DNA from: Chitinophagales bacterium
Lineage (GTDB): Bacteria > Bacteroidota > Bacteroidia > Chitinophagales > UBA2359
Reading direction: 5' to 3'
Assembly (NCBI GenBank): GCA_020628375.1
Contig: JAHDFD010000004.1
Span: forward strand, 1 to 64,000
Length of the DNA: 64,000 nucleotides
Within the stretch, counting starts at the first letter, position 1. Each line of letters starts with the position of its first letter. The translations under genes were made by a program, and so were the position numbers. Shown here piece after piece: positions 44,147 through 52,612 of this stretch. The notes under the pieces were generated by a model. That model saw nothing but the letters and a program-made list of their open reading frames with translations. It ran no database searches and was not told the DNA's origin.

Positions 44147-44557
44147 ATGTTTGAAGAATCCAGAAGACAACAACAAGTAGGTAAGATAATACAACGTTTC
44201 TTAGCCGATATTTTCACCATTCGTGGAATGGAATTGGCGGGTAGTGGTGCCATGCTTACGGTGAGTTATGTAAGAATGACCAGAGATTTAAAAATAGCCC
44301 GAGCTTATATAAGTATTTTCAATGCAGAAGATAAGCAACTTGCAATGAAAAATATTGAAGGTAATATTTACTCGATCAAAAAAGATTTGGGGAATAAGAT
44401 CAGAAATAAAGTGCGTAATGTTCCAGAGCTTGAAATTTATCTTGATGACACTTTAGATGAAGTGATGAAGTTAGAAGATATTTTCGCGAAGATCAAAGAG
44501 GAAAGGTCTGCAAAGCCGCCAAATGAAAACTTTTCTGAAGATGATTATAAAGCATGA
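44147..44557 (+). CDS. rbfA: 30S ribosome-binding factor A
   Basis: A 136-residue KH-like protein that binds the 30S subunit during late maturation of 16S rRNA and aids growth in the cold. The order RRQQQVGKIIQRFLADIF (6-23), LTVSYVRMTRDLKIARAYIS (about 43-62) and the end KIRNKVRNVPELEIYLDDTLDEVMKLEDIF matches RbfA. Length is normal. A family A repeat element lies between it and the next gene. Confidence 0.95.
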   Translation: MFEESRRQQQVGKIIQRFLADIFTIRGMELAGSGAMLTVSYVRMTRDLKIARAYISIFNAEDKQLAMKNIEGNIYSIKKDLGNKIRNKVRNVPELEIYLDDTLDEVMKLEDIFAKIKEERSAKPPNENFSEDDYKA

Positions 44558-44580
44558 ACAACTAAGCGTATGTTTAGATA

Positions 44581-44735
44581 ACCTAAGTTGCGATAAATCT
44601 CAACTGTCAACAGTATAATAGTCCACTGTCCACAAAAAAACTATTATAATCGTGAAGCGAGGTTTTGTGGTCTGTGGTTTGTTAAACAGTCGTCTATGTA
44701 CAAAAAAATGTCATTATACATCGCAACTTGAATTA
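44581..44735. repeat. MITE-like element, family A, copy 2
   Basis: About 155 bases matching 9738-9889 almost throughout, with the differences including a few small indels. The ends CCTAAGTTGCGATAA and TACATCGCAACTTGAATTA contain a perfect 10-base inverted repeat AAGTTGCGAT/ATCGCAACTT. Inner arms pair as in copy 1. It lies between rbfA and the DUF6427 gene and has no ORF. Confidence 0.8.
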
Positions 44736-44766
44736 GATAATTAAAAATAGAATTAATCGACATAAA

Positions 44767-45780
44767 TTGTTTTCCTATCTTTTCAAATATAAAGAACGCT
44801 TTCCCTTTTTTCTGTTGTTTCCATTGTGGCTGCTAATTTGCCACGTGAACTTAATATTTATTGGCTCTGAATCTGGATTATATGGAGCGTCGTTTTTCGC
44901 GTTATTTGGTCAATTGCGTTTTCTCTTTGAATTACCTTTCTTTTCTGTTGCGCTATTCGCTTCTATTTTATTGTTTCAGGCATGGTTGATCAATTATATA
45001 TTTCAGGAAAACCAGATTACACCGAAGCAATCGTACCTTGCATCTGCTTTTTATGTGCTACTAGTTGGCTTATTGAATAACTCATGGATGTTAAGTCCGG
45101 CATTCATCGCTACAACTTTCGTTATACTCTGTTTACACAACTATTTCCAGAGCTATAATAATCGTTCATTCTCTCCTCTGTTCAATTCGGGGTTTTATAT
45201 AGGTATTGCCAGTATTATTTTCCCACCATCAGCATTGCTGTTACTAGCTGTTTTTGTTGCTAATTTTTTTGTACGATTGTTCAGTATTAAAGAGTGGGTT
45301 GCTAGCTTTATAGGCTTTGTTATTCCTATTTATTTATTTGGTGTGGTCTTATATGTAAGCGACTCTTTGAATTTATGGTTGGAACAGATGCAAATATCAT
45401 CTTACTTCACCTTCAAACTACCTTCATTGAGCAGTAGTACTGAGTTAATTACCATATTATTCATAGCTATCAGTTTGATTTTCTCTATCTATAAATTTCA
45501 ATATTTATACCTGCGTTCATCGATAGAAGAGCGCAACAAGATCAGTATTTGTCTTTACTTTCTAACTGTTAGTTTAGAAATTGCCTTTCTGTTTGGCGCA
45601 ATCTGGTCTCAAACTTTGTTATTATCACTGCCTACTATTTCCATTTTAATGGCTTATGGTGTTTACCATACCGAAAATTTACTTTTTGCTGAATGGTTGC
45701 CTTTAAGTTTACTTGCAGTCGTTTTATTTTTGCATCATTTAAGTGAATACTTTTCCTTTTTAGAATTCTTCAATTTTTAA
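44767..45780 (+). CDS. DUF6427-like integral membrane protein
   Basis: A 337-residue protein with about ten hydrophobic helices and few charges. It resembles the Bacteroidota family annotated as DUF6427 (N-terminal '[18 protein letters not shown]', a helix pair after '[13 protein letters not shown]', the 'INYIFQEN' loop). Function is unknown. The frame starts at TTG 44767, and no in-frame ATG lies close by. It ends 2 bases before purQ, so the two are co-transcribed, an arrangement I expect only for convenience rather than pathway. Confidence 0.65.
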   Translation: MFSYLFKYKERFPFFLLFPLWLLICHVNLIFIGSESGLYGASFFALFGQLRFLFELPFFSVALFASILLFQAWLINYIFQENQITPKQSYLASAFYVLLVGLLNNSWMLSPAFIATTFVILCLHNYFQSYNNRSFSPLFNSGFYIGIASIIFPPSALLLLAVFVANFFVRLFSIKEWVASFIGFVIPIYLFGVVLYVSDSLNLWLEQMQISSYFTFKLPSLSSSTELITILFIAISLIFSIYKFQYLYLRSSIEERNKISICLYFLTVSLEIAFLFGAIWSQTLLLSLPTISILMAYGVYHTENLLFAEWLPLSLLAVVLFLHHLSEYFSFLEFFNF

Positions 45781-45782
45781 CT

Positions 45783-46484
45783 ATGAAATTTGGTGTTGTT
45801 GTTTTTCCCGGTTCTAATTGTGATAGAGATACGATACATGTGCTGAAAAATGTGATGCAACAAGAGGTAAAAGTTTTGTGGCATAAAGAAACAGATCTAT
45901 CTGGTTTTAATTCTGATGATTGTATTGTTTTACCTGGAGGATTTTCTTACGGCGATTATTTACGTTCTGGTGCAATAGCTCGTTTTTCACCAATTATGCA
46001 ATCGGTAATACAATTTGCAAATGAAGGTGGTAAAGTTTGGGGAATCTGTAATGGCTTTCAGATCTTATGTGAATCGGGTTTATTACCGGGTGCTTTACTA
46101 CACAACGATAATGAAAAATTTATTTGTAAGAATATTTACCTGAAAGCTAAACATAATAATGCCGCAATTACCCAAAACATAGATACCAATAAAGCATTAA
46201 AAATTCCTATAGCACATGCTGAAGGTCGTTTTTTTGCTCCACCGGCCATGTTGCAAGAAATGGTCGATAATGAGCAAATTCTTTTTGAATATTGTGATGC
46301 TGCCGGCAATGTAACCAGCGAAGCAAATCCCAATGGATCGATCAATAATATTGCAGGAATTTGTAATAAAAACCGAAATGTGTTCGGAATGATGCCTCAC
46401 CCGGAAAGAGCTTCAGAGGCAGTACTGGGTAACGAAGATGGAAAGGTGCTTTTTGAATCTTTATTGGCGATGAATCATGCATAA
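45783..46484 (+). CDS. purQ: Phosphoribosylformylglycinamidine synthase, glutaminase subunit
   Basis: A 233-residue class I glutamine amidotransferase that supplies ammonia to PurL for converting FGAR to FGAM in purine synthesis. The start [20 protein letters not shown], the nucleophile in [14 protein letters not shown] (Cys about 90), and the catalytic pair in [10 protein letters not shown] are present. Length is typical of stand-alone PurQ, so a separate PurL and PurS are expected elsewhere. A hairpin terminator follows immediately. Confidence 0.96.
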   Translation: MKFGVVVFPGSNCDRDTIHVLKNVMQQEVKVLWHKETDLSGFNSDDCIVLPGGFSYGDYLRSGAIARFSPIMQSVIQFANEGGKVWGICNGFQILCESGLLPGALLHNDNEKFICKNIYLKAKHNNAAITQNIDTNKALKIPIAHAEGRFFAPPAMLQEMVDNEQILFEYCDAAGNVTSEANPNGSINNIAGICNKNRNVFGMMPHPERASEAVLGNEDGKVLFESLLAMNHA

Positions 46485-46487
46485 AAC

Positions 46488-46521
46488 AAAACCTGTCAGA
46501 TTTTGAAATTTGACAGGTTTT
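46488..46521 (+). terminator. Rho-independent terminator after purQ
   Basis: AAAACCTGTCA and TGACAGGTTTT are perfectly complementary around a 12-base loop, followed by a T-rich tract. The convergent DUF5606 gene ends 14 bases further on and may share it. Confidence 0.85.
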
Positions 46522-46534
46522 GAAATTCTTTTTC

Positions 46535-46954
46535 TTATTCTTCTTTATTTTCTTCACTTGGCTCTTCAAGATCGACCAGGTCATTTTCTTTCAGTTCACC
46601 ATACCAACGAACAAGTTTCTTCATATCGCTGAAATAAACCCTGTCTTTATCGTAATTCGGTAATATGATCCCCATGTATTCCTCTAAAATATTTTTAGGT
46701 TCTTTAGGGCTTGGTACTTCCGTTCCATCTTCATTTTTAAACATACTTTGAAAAACTTCTTTCAACGGTACACTATCTCCATCATCGGTATAGATCGAAA
46801 TGTTCTCGATCATTGAAAATATATGTGTGCGTGCAGAAATAAATTGTTTTTTATTTGTTGATAGTGATCTCACCAACAAACCATTATTTCGTTGACCAAC
46901 CATTTCAAACAGTCCTGACTTACCGTTTACCGAAATTATTTTACTTAAATCCAT
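46535..46954 (-). CDS. DUF5606 family protein
   Basis: A 139-residue cytosolic protein conserved across Bacteroidota. The N-terminal MDLSKIISVNGKSGLFEMVGQ and FISARTHIFSMIENISIYTDDG stretches define the DUF5606 family, an SH3-like small beta fold followed by helices and an acidic tail. Function is unknown. It is a single gene, convergent with purQ and divergent from the aldo/keto reductase. Confidence 0.85.
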   Translation of the reverse strand: MDLSKIISVNGKSGLFEMVGQRNNGLLVRSLSTNKKQFISARTHIFSMIENISIYTDDGDSVPLKEVFQSMFKNEDGTEVPSPKEPKNILEEYMGIILPNYDKDRVYFSDMKKLVRWYGELKENDLVDLEEPSEENKEE

Positions 46955-47074
46955 TATCTAAATTTAGAGAGATGCAAAAAGGTGCGAAATTAAAAAACTA
47001 TTCATTCTTTAGCACTATTTATTACTTTCCTTTAGCGCATTTTATTTTTGTATTACTTGAAACAATTAGTTGTT

Positions 47075-47082
47075 TACATTTG
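47075..47082 (+). promoter_or_regulatory. Candidate -7 box for the aldo/keto reductase gene
   Basis: TACATTTG matches TAnnTTTG and lies 19 bases before the ATG. A TTG occurs about 15 bases upstream of it. Confidence 0.45.
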
Positions 47083-47101
47083 TAAGCTTTAAAAAACAAA
47101 G

Positions 47102-48136
47102 ATGAAATATTCAAAATTAGGAAATACTGATTTAGAAGTTAGTAAAATATGTTTGGGTACAATGACTTTTGGTGAGCAAAATTCAGAAGCCGACGCCCAT
47201 GAGCAATTAAACTATGCCATTGAACAAGGTGTGAACTTTATTGATACCGCAGAACTTTATGCAGTTCCTTCTACTGAACAAAACAGTGGTTTAACCGAAA
47301 AATATATTGGTAGTTGGTTAAAAGACCGTAGCGACAGGGATAAAATCATTATTGCGACAAAAGTAGCAGGACCTTCTACAGGTTTGAAATATATAAGTGA
47401 AAATTTAGGATTCAGCAAAGAACGTATTCTGGAAGCTGTTGATGGTAGTTTAAAACGTTTACAAACCGATTACATTGACCTTTATCAGCTGCACTGGCCA
47501 GAACGCCGTTCTAATATGTTTGGTGTAATGAACTATAAGCACTGGTCTGAATGGGAAGACAATTTCCTGGATATTCTTCAAACAATGAAGGAATTGGTAG
47601 ATGCTGGAAAGATCCGACATTTTGGTATTTCAAATGAAACTCCCTGGGGACTGAATAATTTCTTAAAAAAAGCCGAACAACACAATTTACCACGTTGTAT
47701 GAGTGTTCAGAATCCGTACAGTTTGTTAAACAGAACTTATGAAATTGGCTTGGCAGAAATCTCTATAAGAGAAAAAGCAGGTTTATTAGCCTATTCGCCG
47801 ATGGCATTCGGTTTATTGAGTGGTAAGTACCATAAGAAAACAGATACAGCCGCTTCTCGATTGAATAAGTTTAAGAATATGGCAAGATATAGTAGTCAAA
47901 ATTGCTATGATGCTACTGCTAAATATCTCGAAATTGCTGAAAAGTATGATCTGAGCTTAGCTCAAATGTCGTTGGCATTCATCAATCAACAATTATTTAC
48001 AACCAGTAATATTATTGGTGCTACGACTATGAAGCAATTAAAAGAAAATATTGCCAGTATTGACATTGAACTTTCTGCCGATGTTCTTAAAGAAATAGAC
48101 GCTGTACATAGAGAATTTCCGAATCCAGCACCTTAA
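47102..48136 (+). CDS. Aldo/keto reductase (Tas-like, NADPH-dependent)
   Basis: A 344-residue TIM-barrel oxidoreductase. The N-terminal LGNTDLEVSKICLGTMTFGEQN, FIDTAELYAVPS with the catalytic Asp and Tyr, the lysine in IIIATKVAG and the histidine in LYQLHWPERRSNMFG follow the E. coli Tas pattern, including its long loop before the conserved His. The C-terminal NIIGATTMKQLKENI is the cofactor-phosphate-binding part. It reduces aldehydes or ketones with NADPH; the physiological substrate is unknown. Tandem repeats follow its stop. Confidence 0.92.
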   Translation: MKYSKLGNTDLEVSKICLGTMTFGEQNSEADAHEQLNYAIEQGVNFIDTAELYAVPSTEQNSGLTEKYIGSWLKDRSDRDKIIIATKVAGPSTGLKYISENLGFSKERILEAVDGSLKRLQTDYIDLYQLHWPERRSNMFGVMNYKHWSEWEDNFLDILQTMKELVDAGKIRHFGISNETPWGLNNFLKKAEQHNLPRCMSVQNPYSLLNRTYEIGLAEISIREKAGLLAYSPMAFGLLSGKYHKKTDTAASRLNKFKNMARYSSQNCYDATAKYLEIAEKYDLSLAQMSLAFINQQLFTTSNIIGATTMKQLKENIASIDIELSADVLKEIDAVHREFPNPAP

Positions 48137-48149
48137 GATTATTTATGGA

Positions 48150-48212
48150 TGATGGATGATGAGTGATGGATGATGGGTGATGAGTGATGAGTGATGGGTG
48201 ATGAGTGATGGG
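48150..48212. repeat. Heptanucleotide tandem array, nine units
   Basis: Nine adjacent 7-base units, each TGATGGA, TGATGAG or TGATGGG, run from 48150 to 48212. The unit length is not a multiple of three and no real gene covers it, so it is an intergenic satellite. The degenerate repeat near 4.7 kb has a related unit. Confidence 0.9.
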
Positions 48213-48218
48213 CATAAC

Positions 48219-48300
48219 CGAAGCAGGTTGCTGAGCGCAGCCGAAGCAGGTTGCTGAGCGTAGCCGAAGCAGGTTGCTGAGCGTAGCCGAAGCAAGGTTG
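48219..48300. repeat. Tandem REP-like array, 23-bp unit
   Basis: Three adjacent 23-base units (48219-48241, 48242-48264, 48265-48287), plus a partial fourth to 48300. Each contains GCTGAGCGYAGCCGAAGC, the same core as in the family C element near 20.79 kb with one base changed. There are no spacers between units. Confidence 0.9.
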
Positions 48301-48322
48301 ATAGGTTTACTAAAAACAATGT

Positions 48323-49810
48323 GTGAGTAGCATACAGAAACAAAGTATTTTATTCAGTTTATTCTCCTATGCAGGGGTTGTGCTCGGATTTATCACGACT
48401 ATTCTTTTATATCCTAAAGTCCTTTCTGTTTCAGAATACGGATTGGTTAATTTCATTATTGTTGCCAGTAGTTTATTGGGAATAGTGGGGCAGGCAGGAA
48501 TGCCTTCTACTGTTATCAGGTTTTTTCCCTATTTCAAAAACAAAGCAAGTAACCATGGAAATTTACTGAGTTTTGTTTTACTTGGGACTTTTATTGCCAG
48601 CACCTGTTCTCTATTTCTGACATTTCTACTCGAAAATACTGTCATTCAAATATTCAGTGAAGAAGAAAGCGTTGCTTTATCTCAGAAATACTATTGGCTT
48701 ATTTATGCCATGATGCCATTTCTTGCAGCTTTCAACCTCCTTTGTTCTTATTCTTTTAACTTTCAGAAAACAGCTATTACTGCATTTTTTCGTGATGTAT
48801 TTATAAAGTTAGCGACCATATTCTTATTGGTAATTTGCTACCTTGAAATTATTAACTTTGATTTATTCATACGTGGGTTGACCTGTGCTTATTGGCTTCA
48901 GACCCTTGGTATGATCATTTACCTGAATTATATAGGAGAATTCAATCTTTCGTTTGACTTTTCTGCAATTTCCTCTAGTAAATTAAGAGAAATATTTCGT
49001 TATTCATCTATTACGATGCTTACCGGAAGTACGCTGTATTTAGTAAACTCTATTGATCAGATCATGGTAAGTTTCTTTTCTGATAACCAATTAGCTGATG
49101 CTGGTGTTTTCAGGGTTTTCTTTTACTTAGGTGTTGTTATTTCTGTTCCTTACAAAGCCTTATTAGCTTCTTCTATGTCTGTAATTTCGGTGGCATTCAA
49201 AGAAAATAATCTGAATCAGATTGCGAGTTTTTATAAGCGCACTTCTCTGATAATGATCGGCATTGGTGTATTTTTATTCATAGCGGTTGTGGTTAACCTT
49301 GATAATATCGTAGCCTTTATCGGACCTGAATATGAAGCCGGAAAATTCGTAGCCGTTTTTATAGGTTTGAATGCCTTATTCAACATTGCATCATCTGTAA
49401 ATGGTGTTATTATTTCGCAATCAAAAATTTACCAATACGACCTTTACCTTAACCTGGGCTTAGTAGTGTTCAATGTTATTCTGAATTATTTTCTTATAAA
49501 AACCTACGGATTGGTGGGTGCTGCAATTGCCACGTGTATCACTGGTGTTTTGTATAATGTACTCAAGGTAATTGTCGTTCAATGGAAATTCAAAATGCAG
49601 CCATTCTCTTACCAATCTTTGTTGTTGATTATTTTGGGGATGGCAACATTGGCATTAAATACGATTATTCCCAATCTTTCCAACTGGTTTTTCGATGCTA
49701 TTTATCGCACTATTATCCTTGCTTTGGTTTATGGTGGAATTTTACTTTATTTCCAACTTGTACCAGACTTGAATAATACGCTAAAGAAAGTATTCAAAAG
49801 AATTGGATAA
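48323..49810 (+). CDS. Polysaccharide/lipid-linked sugar flippase (Wzx/MATE-like)
   Basis: A 495-residue membrane protein with about 12-14 helices of the polysaccharide-biosynthesis (Wzx, MVF) superfamily, with features such as FSYAGVVLGFITTILLYPK (13-31) and the conserved IDQIMVSFF loop near 240. Such proteins flip undecaprenyl-linked oligosaccharides across the inner membrane for O-antigen or capsule assembly. The frame begins at GTG 48323, just after the repeat arrays; an ATG four bases earlier is closed at once by a stop. It may supply surface-polysaccharide export, but a polymerase is not adjacent. Confidence 0.85.
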   Translation: MSSIQKQSILFSLFSYAGVVLGFITTILLYPKVLSVSEYGLVNFIIVASSLLGIVGQAGMPSTVIRFFPYFKNKASNHGNLLSFVLLGTFIASTCSLFLTFLLENTVIQIFSEEESVALSQKYYWLIYAMMPFLAAFNLLCSYSFNFQKTAITAFFRDVFIKLATIFLLVICYLEIINFDLFIRGLTCAYWLQTLGMIIYLNYIGEFNLSFDFSAISSSKLREIFRYSSITMLTGSTLYLVNSIDQIMVSFFSDNQLADAGVFRVFFYLGVVISVPYKALLASSMSVISVAFKENNLNQIASFYKRTSLIMIGIGVFLFIAVVVNLDNIVAFIGPEYEAGKFVAVFIGLNALFNIASSVNGVIISQSKIYQYDLYLNLGLVVFNVILNYFLIKTYGLVGAAIATCITGVLYNVLKVIVVQWKFKMQPFSYQSLLLIILGMATLALNTIIPNLSNWFFDAIYRTIILALVYGGILLYFQLVPDLNNTLKKVFKRIG

Positions 49811-49823
49811 TGCCTTAAAACAA

Positions 49824-50306
49824 CTATTCTTTATTACTGATTTTATTGATAAGTTGCGTGCTTGAATGCCCCTTTTTAAAAGGAATCATAACTACTTCAC
49901 CTCCATTAGTTTCAACAAAATCATTTCCTACTATTTCTGATTTCTGATAGTCTCCTCCTTTGGTAAGCACATCTATTTCGATAGTCTGTATCAATGCCTC
50001 AGGTGTATCTTCTTCAAATAGTGTTACCGCATCGACATAAGTTAAAGAAGCTAATAGTTCTGCTCGGATTTGCTCATTTTTTACAGGTCGATCCGATCCT
50101 TTTAAACGTTTTACAGAATTATCATTATTCAGGCCTACAACAAGCCTGTCTCCCAATTGCTTAGCTTCACGTAACAGATGTAAGTGTCCTTCGTGTATTA
50201 TATCGAAGCAACCATTTGTAAACACAATCCGATCTCCTTTCATCTTCCAGGAAACAATACGATGCTTAAGGGTATTGAGGTCTAGTATTTTTTTTCGTAA
50301 ATCCAC
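49824..50306 (-). CDS. rfaE2: D-glycero-beta-D-manno-heptose 1-phosphate adenylyltransferase
   Basis: A 160-residue nucleotidyltransferase that makes ADP-D-glycero-beta-D-manno-heptose for the lipopolysaccharide inner core. The motif IVFTNGCFDIIHEGHLHLL holds the HxGH active site, and the end VMIPFKKGHSSTQLINKI is typical. I choose GTG 50306, which gives VDLRKKILDLNTL as the usual N-terminus. A longer frame begins at GTG 50342 and overlaps the upstream gene by 4 bases; it would add 12 residues. It is the stand-alone adenylyltransferase, corresponding to the second domain of HldE. It follows the YeeZ-like gene. Confidence 0.93.
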   Translation of the reverse strand: MDLRKKILDLNTLKHRIVSWKMKGDRIVFTNGCFDIIHEGHLHLLREAKQLGDRLVVGLNNDNSVKRLKGSDRPVKNEQIRAELLASLTYVDAVTLFEEDTPEALIQTIEIDVLTKGGDYQKSEIVGNDFVETNGGEVVMIPFKKGHSSTQLINKISNKE

Positions 50307-50338
50307 TCTATAAATGTAAAGTAGTCTGAACGAAAATA

Positions 50339-51172
50339 TCACATTTCACAAAATACTTTTTCAAGATCAGGGTATTTCATTTTGTATCGCAAGATCCGTT
50401 TAATCTTTTTATTCGATATAATTCGATTCGGATAAGAATTTTCTTTACTGAAAATAGCCGGTGGTCGTTCGAGTGCCAGAGTAGCGAAAGTATAGAATTG
50501 TCTTCGGCTTGGATGTTTATCAGAAGTTAAATTATACACACCTCCCCACCGTTCTAAACGATACAATTCAGCAATAATATTAATTACATCCTCTCTGTGG
50601 ATCAGATTAACAGGTGTAAAAGCCCCTTTCTGTTTCTTTTCAAAGGAGAAAAACTTACCCGGATGACGATCAGGCCCGACCATTCCGCCAATACGAAGTA
50701 TTGTTGTCTTTAATTTTTTTTCAGCCTGAAACATTTTTTCTGCTTCTATTAATGCTTTTCCTCTATTAGTTACCGCATTCAATGGACTCGATTCTGTAAT
50801 TTCTTCATCAGAATTACCATAAACCGAGGTTGAACTTGTGAAAATGATAAATTTCACATTAGCCTCTTTAATGGTCTTAATGATCTGTTCGATCCTTTCT
50901 AAAAAAGCAGTTCCATCTCCATTTTTTGGAAATGAAGGTGGAATATTTACAATTACAGAATTTGTATCAAAAAAATCCTGTGATAATCGTCCTTGTAAGT
51001 GTGGATTAAAGGTAAGAATATAAGGTTCTATGCCTTTATCGTACAGGAAAAAAGATTTTTCCTTCCTTGTTGTTGAGCCTTTGATGTGGTAACCAACATT
51101 TTTCAATCGTTCCCCAAGTGGTAAACCAAGCCAGCCACACCCCAGAATACTAATGGTTCTAATGGTCTTCAT
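50339..51172 (-). CDS. NAD(P)-dependent epimerase-like protein (YeeZ type)
   Basis: A 277-residue extended SDR. The N-terminal ISILGCGWLGLPLGERL carries the G-x-G-x-x-G dinucleotide-binding loop in the YeeZ style. FIIFTSSTSVYGNSDEE, with the catalytic serine/threonine and Tyr, and IHREDVINIIAELY are also typical. YeeZ-family members are related to nucleotide-sugar epimerases but their substrate is unproven. It is first in an operon with rfaE2, which hints at an envelope-sugar role but does not prove it. Confidence 0.82.
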   Translation of the reverse strand: MKTIRTISILGCGWLGLPLGERLKNVGYHIKGSTTRKEKSFFLYDKGIEPYILTFNPHLQGRLSQDFFDTNSVIVNIPPSFPKNGDGTAFLERIEQIIKTIKEANVKFIIFTSSTSVYGNSDEEITESSPLNAVTNRGKALIEAEKMFQAEKKLKTTILRIGGMVGPDRHPGKFFSFEKKQKGAFTPVNLIHREDVINIIAELYRLERWGGVYNLTSDKHPSRRQFYTFATLALERPPAIFSKENSYPNRIISNKKIKRILRYKMKYPDLEKVFCEM

Positions 51173-51391
51173 TCACTTTCTTTTCCTTCTAAAATGTTCA
51201 TAATAGGAATAAAAAAGAGTGCGGAGATTTCGATGCAAAACTATTATTAAATACATATATCCTGTTAGCATAATATACATATTTTTTTGTTACATTCAAT
51301 ACTTATACATACATAAATTAGCTTCTAACATTCAAAATAGCTTAAAAAAATAGTGGCAATTCATTTAGAATAGATAGTAAAATTCCCACTA

Positions 51392-52357
51392 TCAAAGCAG
51401 GTCGTGTAAGTGTATCATGCCTATATAATGTTCATTTTCAGCAATTAACAACTGGCTTATGTTATTTTTTTCCATTATTTGCAGAGCTGAATAAGCGGTT
51501 GTTTCCGGGTGTATTTTAACAGGATTTGCACTCATAATATTCTTCGCCTTTAAGCTGTTTATAGCATTCAAATTCCCCATCATTCTTCTCAAATCGCCAT
51601 CTGTAATTATTCCAACAAGTCGATTTTTGGCTAAAACGGCGGTAGCGCCCATTCTTTTTTGGCTTATTTCAAGAATAACTTCGGCAATAGTTGCATCAAT
51701 TGGAACTTGTGGTTTGCCGTTCTTTGTATAAATTTTCTCAATATCCAAGTGTAATAGCTTTCCTAATGTTCCTGCAGGGTGGAATTTCCCGAAATCGTTC
51801 GCTTTGAAACCTCTTAACTCTGCTAAACACAATGCAAGTGCATCTCCCATTGCCAACTGTAAACAACTACTGGTTGTGGGTGCCAGATTATTTGGGTCTG
51901 CTTCTCTTTCCATGGGTAGAAAAATAGTATGATCGGCTATTTTTGTTAAGCTAGCTCTTTCATTTGAAGTAAAAGTAATGGATGGTATTTGATTATCTTT
52001 AGCAAAATTTATTAGTTCTATAATTTCTGGTGTGTTCCCACTTTTGGAAAGTGCGAGAATTATATCATTTTTCATAAGCATTCCCAAATCGCCATGTAGT
52101 GCATCGGCAGCATGCATAAAAGCCGAACTAGTACCTGTTGAATTAAAAGTTGCACATATTTTCTGTGCTATTAAAGCACTTTTTCCAATTCCAGTGACTA
52201 TTATCCTTCCAGAACAGTCAAACAAAAGCTTAACTATTTCCGTATAATTAGGCGGTAAACTCTTACTAAGCTTTAATATGGAAAGTGCAGTAATCTGAAG
52301 GCTGTTTTCTGCTCTGAAAATTATGCTTTTTTCTTGCTTGGTTAATTGATTTTGCAT
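51392..52357 (-). CDS. kdsD: D-arabinose 5-phosphate isomerase (KpsF/GutQ family)
   Basis: A 321-residue enzyme that interconverts ribulose 5-phosphate and arabinose 5-phosphate, the first step to Kdo. The SIS domain (about 40-175) contains RIIVTGIGKSALIAQKI and HGDLGMLMKNDIILALSKSG. Two CBS domains follow (about 205-321, including MGATAVLAKNRLVGIITDGDLRR). A promoter-like box lies upstream. The divergent recQ neighbour is a common arrangement in Bacteroidota. Confidence 0.95.
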   Translation of the reverse strand: MQNQLTKQEKSIIFRAENSLQITALSILKLSKSLPPNYTEIVKLLFDCSGRIIVTGIGKSALIAQKICATFNSTGTSSAFMHAADALHGDLGMLMKNDIILALSKSGNTPEIIELINFAKDNQIPSITFTSNERASLTKIADHTIFLPMEREADPNNLAPTTSSCLQLAMGDALALCLAELRGFKANDFGKFHPAGTLGKLLHLDIEKIYTKNGKPQVPIDATIAEVILEISQKRMGATAVLAKNRLVGIITDGDLRRMMGNLNAINSLKAKNIMSANPVKIHPETTAYSALQIMEKNNISQLLIAENEHYIGMIHLHDLL

Positions 52358-52400
52358 TATCTTAAGGGTTCGTAATTTTACCTTGACTTATATCAGACCG

Positions 52401-52408
52401 CAAAATTA
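52401..52408 (-). promoter_or_regulatory. Candidate -7 box for kdsD
   Basis: On the minus strand TAATTTTG matches TAnnTTTG, 43 bases before the kdsD ATG. No well-spaced TTG is seen upstream. Confidence 0.35.
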
Positions 52409-52542
52409 AACTTGGTCAATTTCTGACTAAATAAAAAATTTAACACATGCTTTGAATGCACTAAGTCTAACTTTCACATTGTTTCGGAAAGCCTACTTAA
52501 TTATGCAATTGAAATAGTTTTAATTGAACAAATTTACACTCA

Positions 52543-52562
52543 TTATCTTAATATTAAGATAA
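52543..52562. promoter_or_regulatory. 20-bp perfect palindrome upstream of recQ
   Basis: TTATCTTAATATTAAGATAA is a perfect palindrome about 50 bases before the recQ start, in the divergent space shared with kdsD. It could be a regulator-binding site; being pure A/T-rich, chance is not excluded. Confidence 0.4.
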
Positions 52563-52612
52563 AAAATAAAAAGCTAATTTATAGCTAATTCTAATAACGA
52601 ATTTATACGTAT

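Noticed and set aside
48219-48300. CRISPR-like direct repeats
   Set aside because: The 23-bp units are head to tail with no spacers, there are no cas genes, and the core matches REP-type sequences elsewhere in the window.
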